A program made the translations under genes and the position numbers. The notes beneath the pieces are model-generated. The model was not told where the DNA came from. It did not search any database and saw only the letters and a list, made by a program, of their open reading frames with translations. From assembly GCA_029565395.1 (NCBI GenBank), contig JAKQOG010000124.1, forward strand, positions 1 through 64,000: a DNA stretch of 64,000 bases, in the 5' to 3' direction. This document shows, piece by piece, positions 28,372-36,453 of the stretch (within the stretch, counting starts at the first letter, position 1; each line of letters begins with the position of its first letter). The DNA is from Candidatus Hydrogenedentota bacterium. GTDB taxonomy: Bacteria; Hydrogenedentota; Hydrogenedentia; Hydrogenedentales; CAILVY01.

Positions 28372-29555
28372 TGGCAAAAACAATTTTACCCATAGGCCCC
28401 TATCATCCGCTGCAGGAAGAGCCCGAGTTTTTCACGCTGACATTGGACGGCGAAACGGTGGTAGATGTCGACGTGCGGCTCGGGTACAACCACCGCGGCA
28501 TAGAAAAACTTTCGGAGCGCAAGACGTTTGATCAGAGCACCTTCCTGGTGGAACGCATCTGCGGCATTTGCTCTACAAGCCACCCCTTCGCTTTTTGTCA
28601 AGCAGTCGAGGACGTCATTCCCCTGGAAGTGCCGTTGCGGGCCAAGTATATCCGCACCATAATCGCGGAAGGCGAACGCATTCATTCCCACCTGCTATGG
28701 CTTGGACTCGCCGGGCATTTCCTCGGGTATAACACCGTCTACATGTGGGCGTGGAAACTACGCGAAGAAATTCTGGATGCGATGGAGATCCTCTCGGGCA
28801 ACCGAAACAATTACGCCATGTTCAAACCCGGTGGTGTTCGCCGCGACATTAAACCTGAAGACATCCCCGCCGTCTTAAAAAAGGTGGATTCAATAGTTCC
28901 TACCCTGGAAATGCTCAAGAACGCCGTCATAGATGACCCCGTGCTCCATGCACGGCTGAAAGGCGTGGGAATACTTTCCAGGCAAAAATCCATTGACTAT
29001 AGCGCGCTGGGCCCGACCTCACGGGCCTCCGGGGTGGCGCGGGATGTGCGCAAGGATTCCCCCTACGGCGCCTATGACCAGATGGAATGGACCATGATTG
29101 TCACCCAAAACGGCGACGTGTTCGACAAGGCGGTCGTTCGCATTCTTGAGACCTTCGAATCCGTCAACATCATGAAGTATTGTCTGGAACATCTTCCGCC
29201 GGGCGAAATCGACGCGCATATTACAAGTCTCCCGCCGGGCGAGGGCATTGGCCATATCGAGGCGCCCAGGGGCGAAACGTTCCACTATGTGCTCAGTGAT
29301 GGCACCAACCGGCCCGCGCGCCACAAAGTGCGAGCACCTTCGTTTATGAACATCCCTACGTTCAAGGCCACCGTGGTCGGCCAGGAACTTTCCGACGCCA
29401 CCATTATTCTGGCCTCGGTGGATCCTTGCTATTGCTGCACGGAGCGCGTCGCAGTGCGTGACACGAAAGGGGAAAAACTGTTCAACGGCAAGGAACTTCT
29501 TCGGTTGTCGTGGGCGAAGACGGAACGAATCAAAAAGGAGCTCGGAGTGCCATGA
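28371..29555 (+). CDS. [NiFe] hydrogenase large (catalytic) subunit, group 4
   Basis: 394 aa from ATG overlapping the previous stop. Both nickel-ligand pairs are intact: L1 ERICGICSTSH (Cys64, Cys67) and L2 DPCYCC (Cys353, Cys356), so it should bind NiFe(CN)2CO, unlike complex I NuoD or Mbx/Mbs-type subunits that have lost these cysteines. After L2 the sequence TER-V matches the HycE cleavage context; cutting after Arg359 would remove a 35-residue tail, consistent with the maturation protease gene at 35935. Other marks: GYNHRGIEKLSERK, GPTSRASGVARDVR. Reduces protons to H2 or oxidises H2. Confidence 0.95.
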   Translation: MAKTILPIGPYHPLQEEPEFFTLTLDGETVVDVDVRLGYNHRGIEKLSERKTFDQSTFLVERICGICSTSHPFAFCQAVEDVIPLEVPLRAKYIRTIIAEGERIHSHLLWLGLAGHFLGYNTVYMWAWKLREEILDAMEILSGNRNNYAMFKPGGVRRDIKPEDIPAVLKKVDSIVPTLEMLKNAVIDDPVLHARLKGVGILSRQKSIDYSALGPTSRASGVARDVRKDSPYGAYDQMEWTMIVTQNGDVFDKAVVRILETFESVNIMKYCLEHLPPGEIDAHITSLPPGEGIGHIEAPRGETFHYVLSDGTNRPARHKVRAPSFMNIPTFKATVVGQELSDATIILASVDPCYCCTERVAVRDTKGEKLFNGKELLRLSWAKTERIKKELGVP

Positions 29556-31222
29556 ACGGGATGCACATCATCTTCCGGGCCGACCGGCTTTCAATATCCG
29601 TCGCGGTGTTTGTGGCGTTTTTTTCCGTGCTTATCGTGTGCTATTCGCTGGGCGCAATGCGGGGTAAAACGCGGCTGGGGCTCTATTACGGGTGCGTGTT
29701 GATTACGTTCCTTGGCTCACTGGGGGCGGTGTTCGCCGACAACCTGGTGCTTTTCATCGTCTTTTGGGGATTCCTTGGCATTCCCTTGTATCTTTTAATT
29801 GGCATGGGGGAAGCAGAGCGTGCCTCGTATACGGCCAAAAAAACCTTCATCCTCATCGGCGGCACGGACTGTTTCATGCTCTTGGGGCTGGCCATACTGT
29901 GGCAGCTTGCCGGCCACCCCGGCCTTGCCCAGTTTCGAATGAGCGGTATCGCCCTTCCATTAACCAGCACCGCCGCCATCATGGCATATTTGTGCTTATT
30001 AAGCGGTACCTTAGCCAAGGCCGGCGCCCTGCCCTTTCACACCTGGGTGCCGGACGCATCGGAGGATACACACGCTTCCGTAGCCGCATTTCTTCCCGCC
30101 GCGCTCGACAAGCTTCTTGGCATTTATTTTCTGATGCGCCTCACCCTGGAAATATTCCACATGACGCCTGCCATGAACACCTTCTTGATGGCATTGGGAA
30201 GCATAACCATTATCGCCGCCGTAATGATGGCCCTTGTTCAGCATGACTTGAAACGGTTGCTCGGGTACCATGCGGTAAGCCAGGTGGGCTATATGATTCT
30301 CGGTATTGGAACGGGCAGCGTCCTGGGAATTGCAGGTGGACTCTTCCACATGCTCAACAACACCCTGTATAAATCCTGTCTCTTTCTTGCGGGCGGGGCT
30401 GTGGAGCAACGCGCGGGCACCACGGACCTGGGGCGGCTCGGCGGGTATGCCAAAGCGATGCCAATCACCTTTGGCACGTTTCTTATTGCTTCCCTTGCCA
30501 TTGCAGGGGTGCCGCCCTTCAATGGTTTTGCTTCCAAGTGGATGATCTATCAGGGAATTCTTGACAATGGCCAGTATGGTGGAGGGCTTTGGGTTGTGTG
30601 GCTGGCAGCCGCCATGGCAGGCAGCGCATTAACCCTCGCCAGCTTTATGAAGCTTATTCATGCAGTCTTTCTCGGTCAGCCCTCCACGCAGGCCGCCCAG
30701 CTTCCGGGCGATTCCCGGGAAAGCGGGCCGGCCATGCTCACGCCCATGGTGATTCTGGCGGCCCTGTGTGTCGTGTTCGGTGTACTGGCCTACAGCATTC
30801 CGCTCAGACTGGTGGTATTTCCCAGTATTCACGCCCACCCGGAATTTTTGGGTCTGTGGCGGCCGGTGGCGGCCACATTCTTGTTGTTGCTGGGGTTGGG
30901 TGCGGGTGTGGTGATCTATTGGCTTGGCGCGGCGATGAAAACCCGGGAAACCAAGCCTTTCGTCGGGGGTGAAACCCTCGCCGATTTTTCCGCCATGCGG
31001 GTCTCCGGCACGGAGTTTTACAAAACGGTGCAGGATATGCCGTTTCTTAACACCGTTTACCGGCTGGCGGAAAAGAAAGCCTTCGATGTCTATGACGTGG
31101 GCGCAAAACTGACCTTTTCCTTCAGCCGGGTGCTGGGCGCCTGCCACAGCGGAGAGTTGCCAAGATACCTCGCTTGGTGTCTCGCCGGAACCCTTATTGT
31201 GTTGTACCTGCTGATGAGGTGA
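29552..31222 (+). CDS. Antiporter-like membrane subunit (NuoL/HyfB/MrpA-N-like)
   Basis: 556 aa, about fourteen TM helices. The proton-conducting NuoL/M/N family: AKAGALPFHTWVPDASEDTH with the conserved Lys and acidic residues, LDKLLGIYFLMR, and HDLKRLLGYHAVSQVGYM. The C-terminal FVGGE...RVSGTEFYKTVQD...AEKKAFDVYDVG resembles the ends of HyfB/Ech-type subunits rather than MrpD. With the MrpD-like gene at 32565 this complex has two antiporter-like subunits, as in Mbx. ATG overlaps the large-subunit stop; GGAG lies just upstream. Confidence 0.9.
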   Translation: MNGMHIIFRADRLSISVAVFVAFFSVLIVCYSLGAMRGKTRLGLYYGCVLITFLGSLGAVFADNLVLFIVFWGFLGIPLYLLIGMGEAERASYTAKKTFILIGGTDCFMLLGLAILWQLAGHPGLAQFRMSGIALPLTSTAAIMAYLCLLSGTLAKAGALPFHTWVPDASEDTHASVAAFLPAALDKLLGIYFLMRLTLEIFHMTPAMNTFLMALGSITIIAAVMMALVQHDLKRLLGYHAVSQVGYMILGIGTGSVLGIAGGLFHMLNNTLYKSCLFLAGGAVEQRAGTTDLGRLGGYAKAMPITFGTFLIASLAIAGVPPFNGFASKWMIYQGILDNGQYGGGLWVVWLAAAMAGSALTLASFMKLIHAVFLGQPSTQAAQLPGDSRESGPAMLTPMVILAALCVVFGVLAYSIPLRLVVFPSIHAHPEFLGLWRPVAATFLLLLGLGAGVVIYWLGAAMKTRETKPFVGGETLADFSAMRVSGTEFYKTVQDMPFLNTVYRLAEKKAFDVYDVGAKLTFSFSRVLGACHSGELPRYLAWCLAGTLIVLYLLMR

Positions 31223-31776
31223 TGGATATGCTGGCAATATACATAGTATTGATGCTCATGATTATCGGGGCGGTCATTGCCATAGAAATCAAGAGCCTGC
31301 TTTCCTCGGTGATTGCCGTGGGCGCGGTGGGAATGGGGCTTTCCCTCATTGCACTGATTCTGAACGCTCCGGACGTCGCGATCACCCAACTTGTGGTGGA
31401 AATCATTTCTGTCATCATTCTTATCCGCGCCACCATCAAAAAAGATCTTCCTGAATCCACCACAGAACAACGCGTGATGAGCGGCGTGGCCGCGCTGGTG
31501 TTCCTGGCCGCCTTGGTGCTCGTGGGAATCGCTGTTTTCAAGGAAATTCCTCCCTTTGGCCAGCCGATTATGCGGGTCGCGGGGGAATACCTGGCCAATG
31601 GCGTGCAGGAGACGGGGGCCACGAACATTGTTGCGTCTATTCTGTTGGATTACCGGGGCTACGACACGCTGGGCGAGGCCACGGTGCTGTTCACGGCCGT
31701 GCTGGGAGTACTGACGGTTGTTCGAAGACAGGGGAAAAAATCGGAGAAATCCGGCGGGGGGAGTGACCATGAGTAA
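31222..31776 (+). CDS. MrpA C-terminal / MbhD-E-like membrane subunit
   Basis: 184 aa; start at 31222 (TGATG overlap) or 31228, where GAGGTG is 6 nt upstream. An N-terminal three-helix region of DUF4040 type (VIAVGAVGMGLSLIALILNAPDVAITQLVVEI) is fused to an MnhB-N-like part ending TNIVASILLDYRGYDTLGEATVLFTA. In Mrp antiporters these lie at the C terminus of MrpA; in Mbh they are MbhD and MbhE. So the MrpA part is split here, with its antiporter body possibly replaced by the upstream NuoL-like gene. Confidence 0.85.
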   Translation: MDMLAIYIVLMLMIIGAVIAIEIKSLLSSVIAVGAVGMGLSLIALILNAPDVAITQLVVEIISVIILIRATIKKDLPESTTEQRVMSGVAALVFLAALVLVGIAVFKEIPPFGQPIMRVAGEYLANGVQETGATNIVASILLDYRGYDTLGEATVLFTAVLGVLTVVRRQGKKSEKSGGGSDHE

Positions 31777-32224
31777 AGAACGCGAACAAGGCATGTCCCT
31801 GATTGTCAAGACCATTACGCGCTTGACGGTGGGGTTGATCCTGCTGTATGGCATTTATATCGTCACCCATGGTCATGTGTCGCCGGGAGGCGGATTCGCA
31901 GGTGGTGTGATCATTGCCCTGGCCTTTGTCCATCTCCTGTTGGCGTTTGGCAAAGATACCGCCTTTAAAGTCTTATCGGAATCCATGATGTCCATCCTTG
32001 AGAGCACGGGAGCGCTTCTATTTCTGCTTATAGCGCTTATTGGATTTGTGGGCGGCCATTTCTTCATGAATGTGTTGCCCAAGGGGCATCCGTTCAATCT
32101 GTTTAGCGCGGGCATCATTCTTCCCTGCAATATTGCGATTTGCCTCAAGGTGGGTGCGGGCCTGTTTGCCATAGCCGTGGCGCTGGTGCTGCTCAAACTG
32201 GCGGTGGAAAAGGAGGAAAAATAA
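31769..32224 (+). CDS. MrpB/MnhB/MbhF-like antiporter subunit
   Basis: 151 aa, four TM helices, with the family motif GHVSPGGGFAGGVIIA and the GG/FNLFSAG region. Part of the Na+/H+ antiporter module (Mrp) that in Mbh-type hydrogenases couples electron transfer to sodium movement. The gene overlaps the previous one by 8 bp and the next by one base (TAATG), with a G-rich ribosome site upstream. Confidence 0.9.
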   Translation: MSKEREQGMSLIVKTITRLTVGLILLYGIYIVTHGHVSPGGGFAGGVIIALAFVHLLLAFGKDTAFKVLSESMMSILESTGALLFLLIALIGFVGGHFFMNVLPKGHPFNLFSAGIILPCNIAICLKVGAGLFAIAVALVLLKLAVEKEEK

Positions 32225-32568
32225 TGGTTGCTTATGTGATGTGCATGGCCTTGCTCGGCTTGGGCATTTATTGCGTGTTGATGAAGCGCAACCTGATTAA
32301 AATTATCGTCGGGCTGGTGATCACCGAATACGCCATCAATCTTTTCTTCGTGCTTATCAGTTACCGCAAGAACGGGCTGGCGCCTATTTTTGCCGCCGAT
32401 GCGCCTGTGGCTCCGGAAACCATGGTGGATCCCCTGCCTCAGGCGCTGGTCTTGACCGCTATTGTGATTGGCCTGGCCACGACGGCGCTCATCGTGGCGC
32501 TGGCCATGCGGCTCTATGAAAAGTATGGGACGTTTGACATTGCAGAAATTCGGGAGCTTAAAGGATGA
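32224..32568 (+). CDS. MrpC/MnhC/MbhG-like antiporter subunit (NuoK-like)
   Basis: 114 aa, three TM helices, family of complex I NuoK. The signature GLVITEYAINLFFVL (glutamate in TM2) and DPLPQALVLTAIVIGLATTALIVAL are clear. It forms part of the ion-conducting Mrp module and overlaps the next gene (ATGA). Confidence 0.92.
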   Translation: MVAYVMCMALLGLGIYCVLMKRNLIKIIVGLVITEYAINLFFVLISYRKNGLAPIFAADAPVAPETMVDPLPQALVLTAIVIGLATTALIVALAMRLYEKYGTFDIAEIRELKG

Positions 32569-34070
32569 CTACCGCTTCCGCCGTCATACCGCTGATTGTG
32601 GCCGTTCCCCTGGCCGGCGCATTTATCATTGCGCTTTTGAACCAGAAGATACCACGGTTGCCGGACCTTCTTGGGGTGTTGGCTACCTGCGTGGGGCTGC
32701 TGTTGTCTTTGTGGAGCATTTACTTGGTCCAGGTGCAGCCAACCTCGGTGTATTCCGTAGGCAACTGGCCGCCGCCCCTGGGCATTGCGATGGTCATGGA
32801 CGGACTGAGCGCCTTTATGCTGGTGACGGTCAATGCCATCGCCTTTGCCGTGGCGCTCTATTCCGTGGACTACATGGAGCGGTTTACCGCCAAATGGCAG
32901 TTCCACAGCCTCTTTTTGCTCATGCTGGCAGGCATGAACAATGTCATTATCACCGGCGACCTGTTTAACCTCTTTGTATTCCTGGAAATTGCCGCCGTGG
33001 CCAGTTATGCACTGGTGGCGTTCGGCACCGAACGGCACGCCTTGGAAGCGGCATTCAAATATGCGGTAATGGGCACCATCGGCTCAACCTTCATTCTTCT
33101 GGCCATTGTATTGCTTTATGCAAACACCTCCACGCTGAACATGGCGGATATCGGACGGGCGCTGGCTCAGTCTCCCGCTCCGCATCTAACATTGTTCGTC
33201 AGCGGCCTGTTCATCGCTGGCTTTGGGTTAAAAGCGGCCGTAGTGCCGTTTCATGCATGGCTTCCGGATGCGCATCCTTCCGCTCCTGCCCCGATTTCCG
33301 CGATGCTGTCCGGCGTGCTCATTAAAGCGCTTGGGGTCTATGCATTGTGCCGCGTTCTGTTCAATGTGCTGGGTCTGACCTCGCAAATCAGTTCTATTCT
33401 GATGTTCCTGGGCGCGCTGTCCATGGTGATTGGTGTATTTCTGGCCATAGGGCAGTGGGACCTGAAACGCCTCCTGGCCTACCATTCCATCAGCCAGATC
33501 GGGTATGTACTGCTTGGAATCGGTCTGGGCACCCCGCTCGGCATTGTGGGCGGGCTTTTCCATCTTTTCAACCATTCCGTGTTCAAATCCCTGTTATTCC
33601 TGAATTCCGGAGCGGTGGAATACGCCACAGGCACACGCGACCTGCAAAAAATGGGCGGTCTTGCCGCGCGCATGCCGGTCACGGCATCCACTAATTTCGT
33701 CGCCGCCCTTTCCATTGCGGGTGTGCCCCCGCTCAACGGATTCTGGAGCAAACTCATTATTATTGTCGCGGCCATTCAAGCGGAGCGGTACGGATATGCC
33801 TTCTGGGCGGCCCTTGCCAGCGTGTTGACTCTGGCGTCTTTTATGAAAGTAATGAAGTACGCCTATTGGGGCGGTTTGGGTGATGCCTGGAGAGATGTCC
33901 GCGAAGTGCCTGGTTTTATGAAAGCGTCTATGGTGGTTCTGGCGGTGGTGTGCGTGCTGGGCGGAGTGTTGTTGCTTCCCGGACTGCGCGAAGTGTTTCT
34001 GGGCGCGGGCGTGGAAGCCCTCCACCAGGGAACGCACTATGCCGCCGGTGTTTTAAGCGAGGTGAAATAA
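32565..34070 (+). CDS. MrpD/MnhD/MbhH-like antiporter subunit
   Basis: 501 aa, about fourteen TM helices. A NuoN/NuoL-family ion-pumping subunit: NLFVFLEIAAVASYALVAFG, GLKAAVVPFHAWLPDAHPSAPAPISAMLSG (essential Lys and loop), IKALGVYALCRV, and DLKRLLAYHSISQIGYVLLG. Best matches MrpD/MbhH by length and by its place between MrpC and MrpE. With the NuoL-like subunit at 29552 it gives the enzyme two putative ion channels. Confidence 0.92.
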   Translation: MTTASAVIPLIVAVPLAGAFIIALLNQKIPRLPDLLGVLATCVGLLLSLWSIYLVQVQPTSVYSVGNWPPPLGIAMVMDGLSAFMLVTVNAIAFAVALYSVDYMERFTAKWQFHSLFLLMLAGMNNVIITGDLFNLFVFLEIAAVASYALVAFGTERHALEAAFKYAVMGTIGSTFILLAIVLLYANTSTLNMADIGRALAQSPAPHLTLFVSGLFIAGFGLKAAVVPFHAWLPDAHPSAPAPISAMLSGVLIKALGVYALCRVLFNVLGLTSQISSILMFLGALSMVIGVFLAIGQWDLKRLLAYHSISQIGYVLLGIGLGTPLGIVGGLFHLFNHSVFKSLLFLNSGAVEYATGTRDLQKMGGLAARMPVTASTNFVAALSIAGVPPLNGFWSKLIIIVAAIQAERYGYAFWAALASVLTLASFMKVMKYAYWGGLGDAWRDVREVPGFMKASMVVLAVVCVLGGVLLLPGLREVFLGAGVEALHQGTHYAAGVLSEVK

Positions 34071-34073
34071 CCC

Positions 34074-34568
34074 ATGAGCAGAATACTCTTATTCATTGCC
34101 GCCTATGGGATGTGGGTGCTCTTGAATTGGGTTCCGGATGTGCAGCATCTGGCGGCAGGAATTTTCGTGGCCGCGTTGGTGGCCCTGCTCACCGGCGATT
34201 TGTTTCTGGAACGTCCGCATCTGCTCCGGAACCCGATCCGCTACTGGTACTTTTTCTTTTATTATTTGCCGGTGTTCCTGTGGGAATGTCTCAAGGCGAA
34301 TATTGATGTGGCGTACCGGGTGCTGCATCCGCAAAGGCCCATCCATCCGGGCATTGTCAAGATCCACACTGATCTGAAGTCTGATGCCGCCATTACATTT
34401 CTTGCCAACTCCATTACCCTGACGCCGGGTACCATGAGTGTCGATGTGGACAAAGCGAACCAGACGCTCTATATCCATTGGATAGACGTGAAAGCGAAAG
34501 ATATGGAATCCGCCACGCAGCATATTGCGGGCAAGTTTGAATATATTTTGAAGGAAATATTCGAGTAA
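34074..34568 (+). CDS. MrpE/MnhE/MbhA-like antiporter subunit
   Basis: 164 aa: two or three N-terminal TM helices and a cytoplasmic domain. Family marks are IRYWYFFFYYLPVFLWECLKANIDVA and DAAITFLANSITLTPGTMSVDVD, then the HWIDVKAKD segment. In Mbh this is the first gene of the Mrp block; here it follows MrpD, as in bacterial mrp operons. Gap to the previous gene is 3 bp. Confidence 0.92.
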   Translation: MSRILLFIAAYGMWVLLNWVPDVQHLAAGIFVAALVALLTGDLFLERPHLLRNPIRYWYFFFYYLPVFLWECLKANIDVAYRVLHPQRPIHPGIVKIHTDLKSDAAITFLANSITLTPGTMSVDVDKANQTLYIHWIDVKAKDMESATQHIAGKFEYILKEIFE

Positions 34569-34581
34569 GGAGCCACGGATT

Positions 34582-34944
34582 ATGCAACGATGGGCTATTG
34601 GTGCAGTGGTGCTGATCCTCCTCGTGGGGGGGATTGTACTGGGGCTGGCGCCCGGCATCTTTCCCCCGGAGATGCCGCATGCCGGCCTTGCAGATCGCGC
34701 GCTCTACATACTCATTCTGGCGGCGGTGTTGTGTCTCTACCGGATTGCGGCAGGGCCGACTTCAGCGGACCGCATTGTCTCCGTGGATATACTGGGTGTT
34801 CTGATTGTAGGCGTGTGTGCGATTGCCGCGATTCCCAGCGGGCGCTCCTGGTATATCGACATAGGGATAGCCTGGGCGCTTCAAAGTTTTATCGGCGCGC
34901 TCGCCTTTTCCAAATACCTGGAAGGAAAATCCTTCGATGATTAA
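34582..34944 (+). CDS. MrpF/MnhF/MbhB-like antiporter subunit
   Basis: 120 aa, three TM helices. The family motif YRIAAGPTSADRIVSVD (about 53-69) and the following IAAIPSGRSWYIDIGIAWALQSFIG are characteristic. Small structural subunit of the Mrp antiporter. It overlaps the MrpG-like gene by 8 bp. A GGAG lies 9-10 nt before the start. Confidence 0.92.
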   Translation: MQRWAIGAVVLILLVGGIVLGLAPGIFPPEMPHAGLADRALYILILAAVLCLYRIAAGPTSADRIVSVDILGVLIVGVCAIAAIPSGRSWYIDIGIAWALQSFIGALAFSKYLEGKSFDD

Positions 34945-35281
34945 TGTGTTTGACATCATAGGCGCCGTGTTGATCACCGGTGGATTGATCTTTGACTTGC
35001 TTGGCTGTATCGGTCTGGTGCGGCTCCCGGATGTGTATAACCGCCTGCAGGCCGCCACCAAATGCGTTACCTTGGGCACCTGCGGCATTCTGCTCGGGGT
35101 TATTTTTGTTGTGGGACTCAACGCCACCGGTGTGCGGGCGTTGTTGTGCATTGTTTTCGTCATCCTCACTGCTCCTGTCTCCGCCCATGTGATTGCCCGG
35201 GGCGCGCACCGCTCCGGAATTAAATTATGGGAAGGCAGTGTGGTGGATCAGTATGCCGAGGACAGGGAAGGCGAAGTATGA
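34937..35281 (+). CDS. MrpG/MnhG/MbhC-like antiporter subunit
   Basis: 114 aa, three TM helices, with GCIGLVRLPDVYNRLQAATKCVTLG and LTAPVSAHVIARGAHRSGI, both typical of MrpG. It completes the ordered block MrpA'-B-C-D-E-F-G. Its end overlaps the first plausible start of the NuoI-like gene by 29 bp. Confidence 0.92.
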   Translation: MINVFDIIGAVLITGGLIFDLLGCIGLVRLPDVYNRLQAATKCVTLGTCGILLGVIFVVGLNATGVRALLCIVFVILTAPVSAHVIARGAHRSGIKLWEGSVVDQYAEDREGEV

Positions 35282-35921
35282 ATACTTTTCCGATGCCGTG
35301 GAGAAACAAGCCATTATGATGCTGCCGAAGGTGAGAGAACTGGGCGAGGCGATCAAGGCGCTGGTCGTGGGGCCCTATACGTCGCGTTTCCCCGTGGAAC
35401 CCCATGTGCCCCACCCTAATTTCCGGGGTCAGCCGAAATTCGATGCGGAAAAGTGCCTCGGCTGTCTGGCCTGTGAAGCCGTTTGCCCGGCGGATGCCAT
35501 TGCCCATAAAGACGAAATTGACGGCCCAACGCCAAAACGCATCATGATCCATTATACCGACTCGTGTATCTTTTGTGGACAATGCGAAGCGGCATGCATC
35601 GCCGATCATGAAGGCATTAAATTGTCGAATGACTGGGAGCTTTCCTTCTTTGACCGGAAGACCGCCTTTGAAACAATTGAAAAGGAACTCCAGCTTTGTG
35701 AACTGTGCGGGGCCGTCGTCGCAACCAAAGATCATCTCCTGTGGATAGCCGGGAAACTTGGTGAACTTGTGTATTCGAACCCCACGCTTTATATGTCACA
35801 GTGGATGAAATTGGGCGTGACCAACCCCAATTTGGCCTCAAGCCAGAAAGACAACAGCCGATCCGACCGCATAAAAATACTGTGCGCCCACTGCCGCCGT
35901 GAAACCGCACAGCCCATGTAA
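35253..35921 (+). CDS. Two-cluster ferredoxin subunit of the hydrogenase (NuoI/MbhN/EchF-like)
   Basis: 222 aa from 35253; family length suggests the start could be MMLPKVRELGEAIKALV at 35316, but its ribosome site is poorly spaced. Two [4Fe-4S] motifs, CLGCLACEAVCPADAI and CIFCGQCEAACIADHEGI (separated by about 30 residues), make the wire from ferredoxin or the diaphorase to the small subunit. The C terminus carries LCELCG and CAHC, unusual extra Cys pairs that might bind another metal. It is the last structural gene, as MbhN is in Mbh operons. Confidence 0.9.
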   Translation: MPRTGKAKYEYFSDAVEKQAIMMLPKVRELGEAIKALVVGPYTSRFPVEPHVPHPNFRGQPKFDAEKCLGCLACEAVCPADAIAHKDEIDGPTPKRIMIHYTDSCIFCGQCEAACIADHEGIKLSNDWELSFFDRKTAFETIEKELQLCELCGAVVATKDHLLWIAGKLGELVYSNPTLYMSQWMKLGVTNPNLASSQKDNSRSDRIKILCAHCRRETAQPM

Positions 35922-35934
35922 AGGATCCGTAACG

Positions 35935-36453
35935 GTGCCGGTCCTTCACAACATGAACGACGGGAAGGTCACCCGGGAACAATTTGCCTCGTTGCTTACG
36001 GGAAAAGTGGTCTTTATCGGGGTCGGCAATACGCTTCGGGGAGATGATGCCGCCGGGCCGGCACTGGTCGCGGCGCTTTCGGGAAAAATTCCGGCCGTGT
36101 GCTTGGAGGCGGGCACCACCCCCGAAAATTACATTGGCGTTGTCCTCCGCGAAACACCGGACGTGGTGGTCATCGTTGATGTCGTCCACACAGGACAGCC
36201 TCCTGGCTCCTGTGATCTTCTGAACGGCGATGAGATTGGCGATACTGGTCTGTCGACCCATATGCTCTCACCCCGCCTGTTTATCGATTGTCTTAAACAG
36301 GAAACCCCGGTGGCCATCTATCTGTTGGCAATTCAGCCCGAACACCTTACCTTCGGCGCAGAAATGTCGTTGGCGGTCCGGGAAGCACTGGCGCAACTTG
36401 AAGGTGCCATTATTGGGGCGATGAATCCACCAAACGGTCCGGCAATTCAATGA
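35935..36453 (+). CDS. Hydrogenase maturation protease (HycI-like)
   Basis: 172 aa from GTG with AAAGGA 9 nt upstream. The family cleaves the C-terminal tail of the NiFe large subunit after nickel insertion. Motifs: GVGNTLRGDDAAGP (first nickel-binding acidic site), VVIVDVVHTG (second Asp), STHMLSP (His), and LLAIQPEHLTFG, which is typical of HycI. Its presence at the end of the operon agrees with a cleavable tail on the 28371 product. The 3' end overlaps the convergent histidine kinase gene by 44 bp. Confidence 0.92.
   Translation: MPVLHNMNDGKVTREQFASLLTGKVVFIGVGNTLRGDDAAGPALVAALSGKIPAVCLEAGTTPENYIGVVLRETPDVVVIVDVVHTGQPPGSCDLLNGDEIGDTGLSTHMLSPRLFIDCLKQETPVAIYLLAIQPEHLTFGAEMSLAVREALAQLEGAIIGAMNPPNGPAIQ

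Noticed and set aside
28371..29555. Reading the hydrogenase operon as respiratory complex I or Mbx
   Set aside because: The large subunit keeps both Cys pairs that bind nickel, and a HycI-type protease is present.
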